In this document: positions 1 through 7,547 of the stretch, one piece after another
How the letters are laid out: each line of letters begins with the position of its first letter
Numbering within the stretch: position 1 is the first letter of the stretch
NCBI GenBank assembly: GCA_030590185.1
Contig: JAUUZB010000155.1
Span: 1 to 7,547, forward strand
From: Deltaproteobacteria bacterium
GTDB lineage: Bacteria; Myxococcota; XYA12-FULL-58-9; JAUUZB01
Length of the DNA: 7,547 bases
Reading direction: 5' to 3'
Notes under the pieces: model-generated
Seen by the model: only the letters and a program-made list of their open reading frames with translations
Told to the model about the DNA's origin: nothing
The model's database searches: none
Position numbers and translations under genes: made by a program

Positions 1-1
1 G

Positions 2-562
2 GTGTTGGGAGCGACCGGGAACTGCGCCGGGAGCTGCACCGGCGGTTGCACCGGTTATTGCGAGGTCGACATCGGTGGCGAGTGCCTGGGTTACTGCACC
101 GGCGATTGCGTTGAGGCGATCACCGGCGCCTGCAATGCCCAATGCTAGGGCCAGTGTGACGGCCATTGTGAGGGGCAGTGCGAGGGCACCATCGAAGTCC
201 CGGACGTGGACGCCGACTGCGAGGCCCAGCTCCAGGCCCGCGCCGAGGCGGAGATCGAGTGTCAGCCGCCGCAGATCGCGTGGTCCGGGAATCCGGACGG
301 CCTGGTCGACGTCGCCATGGTTACCCACAGCATGGCTCGCATCATCGCCGCGAGTGTTGAAGTCACCGCGGTGCTCGACCGTCTCGGTACCTTTGCCATC
401 GACATCGACGGGGTAGCCAACGCCGTGGCCGACAACGATCTCGACGCCACCGACGCGGCCTGCGCGTTGACCCAGCTCGGCGACGTGGTCTCGGCGATCG
501 GCGACGTGGAAGCCACCCTCACGGGGGCGGTGGATGCCAACGTGTTGTTGCTGTGTATCTGA
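2..562 (+). pseudogene. Cys-rich C-x-G-x-C repeat exported protein, 3' part, interrupted by in-frame TAG
   Basis: Only the 3' part of this gene lies in the window, in the frame starting at base 2. The frame is open to TGA 560-562 except for TAG at 146-148 (codon 49 as counted here). Before and after that codon the same C-x-G-x-C pattern continues, for example NCAGSCTGGCTGYC before and GQCDGHCEGQCEG after. Nine Cys precede the TAG and seven follow. The C-terminal part is a Cys-poor, Ala/Val/Asp-rich, probably helical domain ending in LLLCI. The layout (Cys-Gly repeats, then a DADC...A-x-IECQPP linker, then a helical domain) matches, from memory, uncharacterised Cys-rich envelope proteins of myxobacteria; their function is not known to me. 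The signal peptide and true start would lie upstream. A gene caller might place a CDS at GTG 206, but that start has no support except being the next available codon, since the Cys pattern begins well before it. Whether the gene is dead, read through, or affected by a base-call error cannot be decided here. Confidence 0.62.
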
Positions 563-607
563 CAGCCCTTCGACACGCAGCCCTTCGACACGCAGCCCTT
601 CGACACG
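563..607. repeat. three exact 15-bp tandem repeats
   Basis: The unit CAGCCCTTCGACACG occurs three times without mismatch at 563-577, 578-592 and 593-607. A partial fourth copy (CAGCC) follows at 608-612. The array begins on the base directly after the stop codon of the Cys-rich gene. The core CCCTTCGACA resembles the left half of a widespread bacterial intergenic repeat of the form CCCTTCGACA..GCTCAGGGCGAACGG; that match is from memory. The right half appears just downstream. Confidence 0.9.
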
Positions 608-608
608 C

Positions 609-626
609 AGCCGGCTCGCGCCGGCT
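609..626. terminator. hairpin between convergent genes, possible terminator
   Basis: AGCCGGC (609-615) and GCCGGCT (620-626) form a perfect 7-bp GC-rich stem with the 4-nt loop TCGC. It lies between the ends of two convergent genes, where a bidirectional terminator would be useful. No T-tract follows on either strand, so it is not a canonical intrinsic terminator. It may instead be the palindromic core of the surrounding repeat. Confidence 0.35.
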
Positions 627-672
627 ACGGCTCAGGGCGAACGGATGCAGTCGACGGCTCAGGGTGAACGGA
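627..672. repeat. two copies of a 19-bp repeat, 27-bp period
   Basis: ACGGCTCAGGGYGAACGGA is present at 627-645 (Y is C) and 654-672 (Y is T), with one mismatch. The core GCTCAGGGCGAACGG resembles the right half of a dispersed intergenic repeat common in bacterial genomes (recalled, not searched). The second copy overlaps the 3' end of the minus-strand lipoprotein gene: it encodes the last residues FRSP and contains the TGA stop (complement of 659-661). Confidence 0.8.
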
Positions 673-2986
673 AATCGGATGAATCGGTAGAGAACCCGAC
701 CAGATAGTCGGTGATGTCAGCGAGCGTGCTGCCGTCGTTCTCCAGCAACTCTCCTAGGCTCTGGCCACCACCGAGCACGTAGCCGGTGGTGGTCTGGGTC
801 AGCTCGGCTCCCTGGCCCAGGGGATCCGGTAACCCGGCCGGTACCGCCGGCGCCAGCCAGGTGACGCTGTCGTCGGCGCTCAGCACGGTCCAACCGATGT
901 CGCCGTTGTTGAGCTCGAGCCGCGACACCGAGACCCCTTCGCCCGCCACCATCGAGACCTCTCGACCCGAGATCTCTGCGCTCGAAAAACCGGGGAACTC
1001 GAGACCGGACCAATCGACATCACCCGCGGGCAGCTCGCCATCGATGAGAATGGCGGTGGCGCGCACCGCGTCGCTCTCAAAGGAATCGACCGGCACCGCG
1101 AGCAACACCGTGCGCGGCTGGCCACCGAGGCCCTGTTCGATCTGCGGGGCGTGGAACAGGCCAACCTGGCCATCCGCCACCACCGGGGGCACGCCCTCGG
1201 GACAGGCGCGCGCGTCAGCGTCGGCGACGCAGACTTCGGCACCATTAATATGGCCGTCGTAGCCGGTGGAGGAGGGATCGCGCTGGTGACCGGCGCAGAC
1301 GTCGTCGGTGCAGTCAAAGGCGGTCCCGAGACCGGAGGGCACAAAGCCCACCCCGGGCAACTCGACGCCGGTGACCACGAACATGCCCTCCATGGTGCCG
1401 AGCCCAACCCCGGCCGGGTCTGGCGGGAGCGCCGGTACCGCGATGATGCTGAAGCTATCGAGGGGACGGTCGAGCACCACCGAGCCTGCGGCGGCGCCCT
1501 CCACGGCGTCGTCAAAGATCGCGAAGCTCGGGTTGGCCTGGCGCTCGCCGTAGGGATTGTCGAGGTGGGCGTTCCACTCGCTCAACGGGACGCTCGCCAG
1601 CTCATGGCTCGGGCTGACGCCAAAGGCGGCGCGGCTCAGCAGCGGGGTGATGGCGCGGAAGAAGCGGCTCTCGATGGAGATGCGGCAGTCGGCGTCACAG
1701 GAGCAGTCGAGCTCGCAGGTGGCCTCTCTGTTGCAGCTGCAGTCGGGGCTCGGGGGGAGTAGCACCTCGACCAGCAGCTCCTCGAGGTCACCGACCTCCC
1801 ACTGGCCGCCGACGCTCCACATCCGGCGCAGACCCGGGGAGCCCACGACATCGAAGTGCGGCTTGAGGTCGTTGGTGGGGAGCGAGAGCACCATGCCGCC
1901 CCAGGCCCCGACCTCCTCGTTGAGCACGCCTGGGATGTCGAAGGTGTAGCAGGGGTCGCCGGCGTCGCAGTCGAGGTCGACCACCGGGCCGCCGAGCAGC
2001 ACGCCGAGGTCAAAGCTGACCATCGACGCCATGGGGAAGCTCGCGGCGACCATGGCCATGCTGATCGAGCCCTCGTAGCCGCCGAGCACTTCACGGGCGT
2101 AGGTGTCGAAGTCGATCTTGCCGCTGGTGCCGGCCACCACCGGCTCGGCGTGGCGGCGGTTGAGCGGCAGGGCGATCTCGTTGCGCTCCGGGGCGAGCCC
2201 GAGCACGGTGAGGTAGTCGTAGCCGGCGGCGAACACGCTCACGTCTAGGCCGGCGCGCTCGAGCGGTAGGTCGCCGGTGGTCACGCCGTTGGCGTCGGTG
2301 GGCTCGGCGTTGGCGTCGTCGATGCCATCCTGGTCGGCGTCGAGCAGGACCACGGCGCCCGGGATCGGGAGGCCCGTGGCCGCGTCAAAGACGTGCACCC
2401 GCGCCTGGTCCAGCTCCGGTCGAGCGCCGAGGTTGACCAGCTGAGCGTGGCAGAAGGCCAGGTCGCCAAAGCGTGCGATGAGGGTGGCCGAACCGGCGGT
2501 GGCCGAACCCTGGACCACGGAGCCTTCGATGGTGAAGCTCGTCGGCTCGCTGGCGTCGGTGAGCTCGAGGGTGAAGGTCGCCTCAGCGAGGCCGAGATCT
2601 AGATCTCGATCGACCTGTCCCGAGCCGTCCATCTGGAGAACCGCTTTGATGATCCGGCTCCCACCGTCGCTGAGCACGAAGTGCGGAACGCCCCCGGGCG
2701 TGGTCTGCCCGCCCGCGTGCAGGATGTCACAGCTGCATCCCTGGTCGGCGCAGGTGGACTCGAGTCGGCCGAACTCGAGGGGCCCCAGGCCGGCCGCCTC
2801 GCAACAGCCAGACGCGCCGCAGATCTGACCAACCGGGCATTCGTAGGAATGGACACAGGCCCCCTGTTCACACTGCGCTGCGTCATTGCCCAGGCCGTCG
2901 TCATAGGCCGGCACCTGGGCAGCCCCTCCGCAGGCCATCGAGAAGATGGTTGAGAAAGATAGAACTATTATATACTTAGAACTCAT
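659..2986 (-). CDS. Cys-rich surface lipoprotein with carboxypeptidase-regulatory-like domain
   Basis: This 775-aa predicted exported lipoprotein has no recognised enzyme function. The first 19 residues form a short signal peptide with a hydrophobic core and a relaxed lipobox, S-M-A-C with Cys19 as the acylation site. The -3 residue is Ser rather than the usual Leu. A Cys cluster follows at about 39-62 (pattern CEQGAC...CPVGQICGASGCC), with further Cys at 79-86. Residues about 195-277 resemble a carboxypeptidase regulatory-like (Ig-type) domain, with 'ARVHVFDAATGLPIPGA' and a DADQDGIDD loop (216-224) like a calcium-binding DxDxDG motif. A second Cys knot lies at 416-434 (C-x-C-x5-C-x3-C-x-C-x3-C). 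The C-terminal 300 residues are Gly/Val/Pro-rich, probably beta-structured, and unassigned. The start is supported by GAGG six bases upstream of the ATG and by the signal peptide beginning right there. The gene faces the Cys-rich gene and is divergent from the kinase operon. A role in surface binding or adhesion is a guess. Confidence 0.85.
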   Translation of the reverse strand: MSSKYIIVLSFSTIFSMACGGAAQVPAYDDGLGNDAAQCEQGACVHSYECPVGQICGASGCCEAAGLGPLEFGRLESTCADQGCSCDILHAGGQTTPGGVPHFVLSDGGSRIIKAVLQMDGSGQVDRDLDLGLAEATFTLELTDASEPTSFTIEGSVVQGSATAGSATLIARFGDLAFCHAQLVNLGARPELDQARVHVFDAATGLPIPGAVVLLDADQDGIDDANAEPTDANGVTTGDLPLERAGLDVSVFAAGYDYLTVLGLAPERNEIALPLNRRHAEPVVAGTSGKIDFDTYAREVLGGYEGSISMAMVAASFPMASMVSFDLGVLLGGPVVDLDCDAGDPCYTFDIPGVLNEEVGAWGGMVLSLPTNDLKPHFDVVGSPGLRRMWSVGGQWEVGDLEELLVEVLLPPSPDCSCNREATCELDCSCDADCRISIESRFFRAITPLLSRAAFGVSPSHELASVPLSEWNAHLDNPYGERQANPSFAIFDDAVEGAAAGSVVLDRPLDSFSIIAVPALPPDPAGVGLGTMEGMFVVTGVELPGVGFVPSGLGTAFDCTDDVCAGHQRDPSSTGYDGHINGAEVCVADADARACPEGVPPVVADGQVGLFHAPQIEQGLGGQPRTVLLAVPVDSFESDAVRATAILIDGELPAGDVDWSGLEFPGFSSAEISGREVSMVAGEGVSVSRLELNNGDIGWTVLSADDSVTWLAPAVPAGLPDPLGQGAELTQTTTGYVLGGGQSLGELLENDGSTLADITDYLVGFSTDSSDFRSP

Positions 2987-2992
2987 ATCCTA

Positions 2993-2996
2993 CCTC
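2993..2996 (-). promoter_or_regulatory. ribosome binding site of lipoprotein gene
   Basis: On the minus strand GAGG lies six bases upstream of the ATG at 2986-2984. It fixes the start codon in agreement with the lipoprotein signal peptide. Confidence 0.7.
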
Positions 2997-3041
2997 GCCT
3001 CACGTTTGCATACAATGTGGGTTACGCAGTGCGTCGATATC

Positions 3042-3070
3042 TATTTATGCACCGCGTTATCCCGTGTCAA
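3042..3070 (-). promoter_or_regulatory. sigma70-like promoter of lipoprotein gene
   Basis: On the minus strand a perfect -35 box TTGACA (3070-3065) is followed after exactly 17 bases by TAAATA (3047-3042), a weak -10 box matching three of six consensus positions. A transcript would start near 3035, leaving a leader of about 50 bases before the ATG. The region is clearly AT-richer than its surroundings. A second -35-like hexamer, TTGACC, lies directly upstream, giving a TTGACCTTGACA direct repeat that could also be an operator half-site pair. Confidence 0.5.
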
Positions 3071-3199
3071 GGTCAAACAGCTCGGGCGATTTCGATGGTC
3101 ATGGCCGGGCGCGGCGAGTAGGCTGGTGGGTGCCTAGGTGTGGCTGAACCCGGATAGGCAGGCGGCATCGTCTACTGGGGAGGGGGATCGTCGGGTTCA
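3071..3199. other. leader region upstream of kinase operon
   Basis: This non-coding stretch contains no ORF with support and no convincing -35/-10 or -24/-12 promoter for the kinase operon. In the kinase frame the nearest upstream stop is TAG 3155-3157, and no ATG, GTG or TTG lies between it and 3200, so the kinase start cannot be moved upstream. A purine-rich GGGGAGGGGG (3177-3186) is the only Shine-Dalgarno-like sequence, 13 bases before the ATG, which is longer than usual. On the plus strand TACAAT (3011-3016) resembles a -10 box but has no matching -35. Confidence 0.5.
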
Positions 3200-4998
<1,799 letters not shown>

Positions 4999-5002
<4 letters not shown>

Positions 5003-7368
5003 GCCCGGACAGCCCAGAACATCCTCCGGCTGCGGAGATCCTAGTGGTCGAGGACTCGCCCTCCGACCTCAAGCTCCTCTCGGAGATTCTCACCAAGGCG
5101 GGCCACCGAGTCCGGCCGGCGAGCGATGGTGAGTTGGCCTTGCGCAGCGCACGCGCCAAGGCGCCCGATCTAATCCTGCTGGATGTCCAGCTGCCCGGTA
5201 TCGACGGCATTGAGGTGTGTCGTCGCCTCAAGGATGATCCCGCAACCCGGGAGCTCCCGGTTGTCTTCATCAGCGCCCATGGGGTGATCGAGCGGAAGGT
5301 CAAAGCCCTGGAGGTGGGTGGCGCCGATTTCATCACCAAGCCGTTCGAGTCCGCCGAGGTGGTCGCCAGAGTCAACACCCATCTCAATCTCCACCGGGCG
5401 CAACGGGAGTTGCTGGCCACGTCGGAGGCGCTCCGCAATACGGGCGCTCAACTGCAGGAGCGCGTCAAGGAGCTCAGCTGCCTATACGGCATCGACCGCC
5501 TGGCCGAAGACAATGGAACCGGGCTCGATAGCATCCTGCAGGGTGTCGTCGGCTTGCTCCCTGGCTCGTGGCGATGTCAGGAGATGACTTGCGCGCGTAT
5601 CGAATACCGGGGCCAGGAGTATCTCTCGGACACCTTCGCCGAGAGCCCGCACGTTCAAAGCGCCCAGATCGCCGTCGACGGCGACACGGTAGGACGCGTG
5701 CAGGTCTTCTGTAAAGGATCGCCGCCACCCGACTCCGGCACTCCGTTCCAAGCCGAGGAAAAGGCGTTGATCGACGCCGTCGCCATGCGTCTGGGGAGGA
5801 TTGCCGAGCGGCAGCTCGCCGTTGAGAGGAGTCTCCAGCGCAGCGAGGGCCGGTTTCGGCTGGCGTTTGACAACGCGGTCGATGCGATTTTCTGGGTCGC
5901 TGTCGACTCGGGCCAGATCGTCAACTGCAACAAGGCTGCGGAGGTGCTGCTCGAGAAGAGTCGAAGCGAGATCATTGGGCACCCGCAGACCAGTCTTCAT
6001 CCGCCGGACGAAACGGCGCGCTACGTGGAGCTTTTTGAGCGGCAGCTCAGCTCATCCCGCACCGTTACCGAGCCGGCAGAGGTGGTCACGGGCTCCGGCC
6101 GGCGGGTGTCGGTCGAGATCAGCTCCGCGACCACCTTGATCGGTGATCAAGAGCTACTCCAGAGCATCTTCCGTGATGTCTCCCAGCGACAACAGCTGCA
6201 GGAGCAGCTCTTGCATGCGCAGAAGATGGAAGCCATGGGCACCCTCGCGGGCGGCGTCGCCCACGACATGAACAACGTGCTGGCCGTGGTGATCGGTCTG
6301 GGCACAGTCCTCGAAGCAGAGATGGGGCCGAAGGACGCCAAGCTCCAAGACATCAACAAGATCGTATCTGCCGCGCGGCGAGGCAGGGCGCTGGTCGAGA
6401 ACCTCCTCGGCTTTGCCCGCAAGGGCAAGTACCACAAGCAAATAGTCTCGCTAAACGCCACGGTAGACGAGGTCGCCCAGATCCTCAATCAATCGCTCCC
6501 CAAGAAGGTCGTGATCAACAGGATCTTGGCTGGCGAGCTCTCTAATATAGAGTGTGATGCTGTCCAGATCATGCAGGCCCTGATGAACCTGTGCTTGAAC
6601 GCGAACGACGCACTCGACGGTGCGGGCACCATCACGATCGCAACGAGCAATGAGGTGCTGGGCACGGGGGCCGTAGCGGACCTCGAGGCAGGCAACTACG
6701 TCAAGCTGCAGGTCACCGACGACGGTTCTGGGATGGACGAGCAAACGTGCCACAAGGCGTTCGAGCCCTTCTTCACCACCAAGGCCTTGGGTCGGGGAAC
6801 CGGGCTCGGGTTGTCCATGGTGTTTGGCGTCGTGGAGAACCACGGCGGCGCGATCGTGCTCGATAGCGCCCCGGGGCGAGGCACGGCGGTTAACATCTGG
6901 CTGCCCGCGGTGGATGCGCAGGTCGTGCAAGAGGCGCGAGGAGCGCAACGAGCGCCGCAGGTAGGATTGGCCGAGCCCGAGGCCAAAATCCTGCTCGTTG
7001 ATGACGAAGCGATGATCCGGGTGGCGGGAACCCGCATGCTCGAGGTGATCGGCTACGATGTGATCGTAGCCGATAGCGGATCGTCTGCACTGGACCTCTA
7101 TCGAAAGAACGCCAACGACATTGACCTCGTCATTCTCGATCTCTCCATGCCGGTCATGGACGGTGCTGAGTGCTTCGAGAAGCTCAAGGAGATCGATCCG
7201 GACGCTCGGGTGCTCATTTGTACGGGTCACGGTAAGAGCGAAGACACAGACCAGGTGCTCAGCAAGGGCGCCTTGGGCGTGGTGCGCAAGCCGTTGAGCC
7301 TGGAGGAGTTGTCAGAGCTCCTGGCTGCGGTGTTTCGTGACGCCAACGCCGGGAATGACTCAGGCTGA
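4999..7368 (+). CDS. soluble hybrid histidine kinase (REC-GAF-like-PAS-HisKA-HATPase-REC)
   Basis: This 789-aa kinase starts at GTG 4999, giving a GTGA overlap with the upstream stop and GGAG (4984-4987) in front. The open frame reaches back to an ATG at 4867, but that N-terminus would be a 44-residue Arg/Pro-rich shadow of the first kinase, so I reject it. REC1 (about 12-128) has Glu18/Asp19, Asp62, Ser92 and Lys114. A helical linker leads to a GAF-like module (about 155-271) with [29 protein letters not shown] and MTCARIEY, a pattern common in delta-proteobacterial and archaeal PAS kinases. PAS spans about 281-393. HisKA carries [11 protein letters not shown] with His422. HATPase_c has the N box NLCLNANDA (Asn534), the G1 box DDGSGM (Asp574) and the G2 box GTGLGL. 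REC2 (about 662-780) has Asp668/Asp669, Asp714, Thr742 and Lys764. No transmembrane segment is visible, so it is probably cytoplasmic. REC1 may receive phosphate from the first kinase (inference). No output domain is present. Confidence 0.93.
7048..7074. repeat. perfect 12-bp inverted repeat with 3-nt spacer inside coding sequence
   Basis: ATCGGCTACGAT (7048-7059) and ATCGTAGCCGAT (7063-7074) are exact reverse complements separated by GTG. The element lies wholly within the second kinase and encodes I-G-Y-D-V-I-V-A-D (residues 684-692) of its C-terminal receiver. In RNA it would form a strong hairpin; in DNA it is a 27-bp dyad. Confidence 0.9.
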
Positions 7369-7374
7369 CCTGAG
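7359..7374 (+). terminator. weak stem-loop at the end of the kinase operon
   Basis: CTCAGG (7359-7364) and CCTGAG (7369-7374) pair perfectly around the loop CTGA, which contains the TGA stop of the second kinase. The bases that follow (CGTTCGTTAG) are only partly T-rich. A second small hairpin, ACCCC/GGGGT with a 3-nt loop, lies at 7390-7402. Either could weaken read-through into the next gene, but neither is a classic terminator. Confidence 0.3.
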
Positions 7375-7488
7375 CGTTCGTTAGCCAGTACCCCCACGGG
7401 GTTGGGCGAGAAGGTTGTGGCACGGCTTGCCGCGCTCCAAGAGCAGTGATTCAAGGGCCCCATGGGTGCGGCGGACGAGGTGACGGGG

Positions 7489-7547
7489 GTGCAGAGAGTA
7501 ACGGATCCCGAGGATCCGCGGGTCGACGTCTACCGGACCGTGCGCGA
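7489..7547 (+). CDS. TrmH/SpoU-family RNA methyltransferase, N-terminus only
   Basis: Only the first 19 or so codons are in the window; the frame is open to the edge. The peptide VQRVTDPEDPRVDVYRTVR matches, from memory of the family, the N-terminal 'I-x-D-P-x-D-P-R-L-x-x-Y' signature of TrmH/SpoU-type 2'-O-ribose methyltransferases that act on tRNA or rRNA. The catalytic SPOUT knot would lie outside, so the assignment rests on this short motif. I prefer GTG 7489 because GAGGTGA (7477-7483), a long match to the anti-Shine-Dalgarno sequence, sits five bases ahead. An upstream in-frame ATG at 7462 would add MGAADEVTG and has only a weak AAGGG four bases ahead. The gene follows the kinase operon by about 120 bp on the same strand and is probably functionally unrelated. 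Confidence 0.55.
   Translation, partial: MQRVTDPEDPRVDVYRTVR

Noticed and set aside
75..416. 113-aa plus-strand ORF and the neighbouring short ORFs in the Cys-rich gene
   Set aside because: Their Ser/Arg/Pro-rich composition is that of shifted frames; the Cys-repeat frame is clearly the coding one.
563..612. CRISPR array from the tandem repeats
   Set aside because: The 15-bp units are directly adjacent with no spacers.
1151..1762. 203-aa plus-strand ORF opposite the lipoprotein gene
   Set aside because: It is antisense to a well-supported gene, has Gly/Ala/Val/His-biased composition typical of GC-rich shadow frames, and shows no domain or convincing RBS.
2593..2608. 16-bp perfect palindrome CGAGATCTAGATCTCG inside the lipoprotein gene
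   Set aside because: About one such event in nine windows of this size is expected by chance, and codons for R-D-L-D-L repeat GAT/CT easily; no other sign of function.
3011..3016. TACAAT as -10 box for the kinase operon
   Set aside because: No -35-like hexamer at 16-18 bp upstream, and the leader would be about 180 bases.
6451..7230. 259-aa minus-strand ORF opposite the second kinase
   Set aside because: It is a shadow of the HATPase and receiver coding sequence, rich in Arg, His and Asp, with no domain.
7502..7518. 7-bp inverted repeat CGGATCC/GGATCCG in the methyltransferase start
   Set aside because: It arises from the repeated D-P codons (DPEDP) and the self-complementary GGATCC; no need for another explanation.

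Overview
The window is GC-rich DNA from what looks like a myxobacterium-type member of the Myxococcota (former Deltaproteobacteria). Three things point there: a secreted protein with C-x-G-x-C cysteine repeats, a large Cys-rich lipoprotein with a carboxypeptidase-regulatory-like domain, and multi-domain hybrid histidine kinases. This is an inference from protein style; no rRNA or other marker gene is present.

Layout: (1) Positions 2-562 (+) hold the 3' part of a Cys-rich exported protein gene. Its reading frame is intact except for one in-frame TAG at 146-148. (2) Positions 563-672 hold a compact repeat cluster between two convergent genes: three exact 15-bp tandem copies, a 7-bp-stem hairpin, and two copies of a 19-mer. 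The second 19-mer supplies the last codons and the stop of the next gene. (3) Positions 659-2986 (-) encode a 775-aa predicted surface lipoprotein. (4) Positions 2987-3199 form a divergent intergenic region. An AT-rich island there carries a good promoter for the lipoprotein gene. (5) Positions 3200-5002 and 4999-7368 (+) are two hybrid sensor kinases in one operon, joined by a 4-bp GTGA stop/start overlap. (6) After a short spacer, the start of a TrmH/SpoU-like RNA methyltransferase gene runs off the right edge.

How the genes work together: the first kinase has a DUF4118-type membrane anchor, HisKA, HATPase and a receiver. The second is apparently soluble, with receiver, GAF-like, PAS, HisKA, HATPase and receiver. 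The pair therefore carries two transmitters and three receivers, with all key phosphotransfer residues visible. No HPt domain and no DNA-binding or enzymatic output is present, so the relay must finish on proteins encoded elsewhere. The convergent Cys-rich gene and the lipoprotein gene probably both make cell-envelope proteins, but nothing in the sequence ties them to the kinases.

I found no CRISPR array, transposase, tRNA or rRNA. The observations most worth checking are the in-frame TAG in an otherwise intact Cys-repeat gene, the repeat cluster that forms the end of the lipoprotein gene, and a perfect 12-bp inverted repeat inside the last receiver domain.
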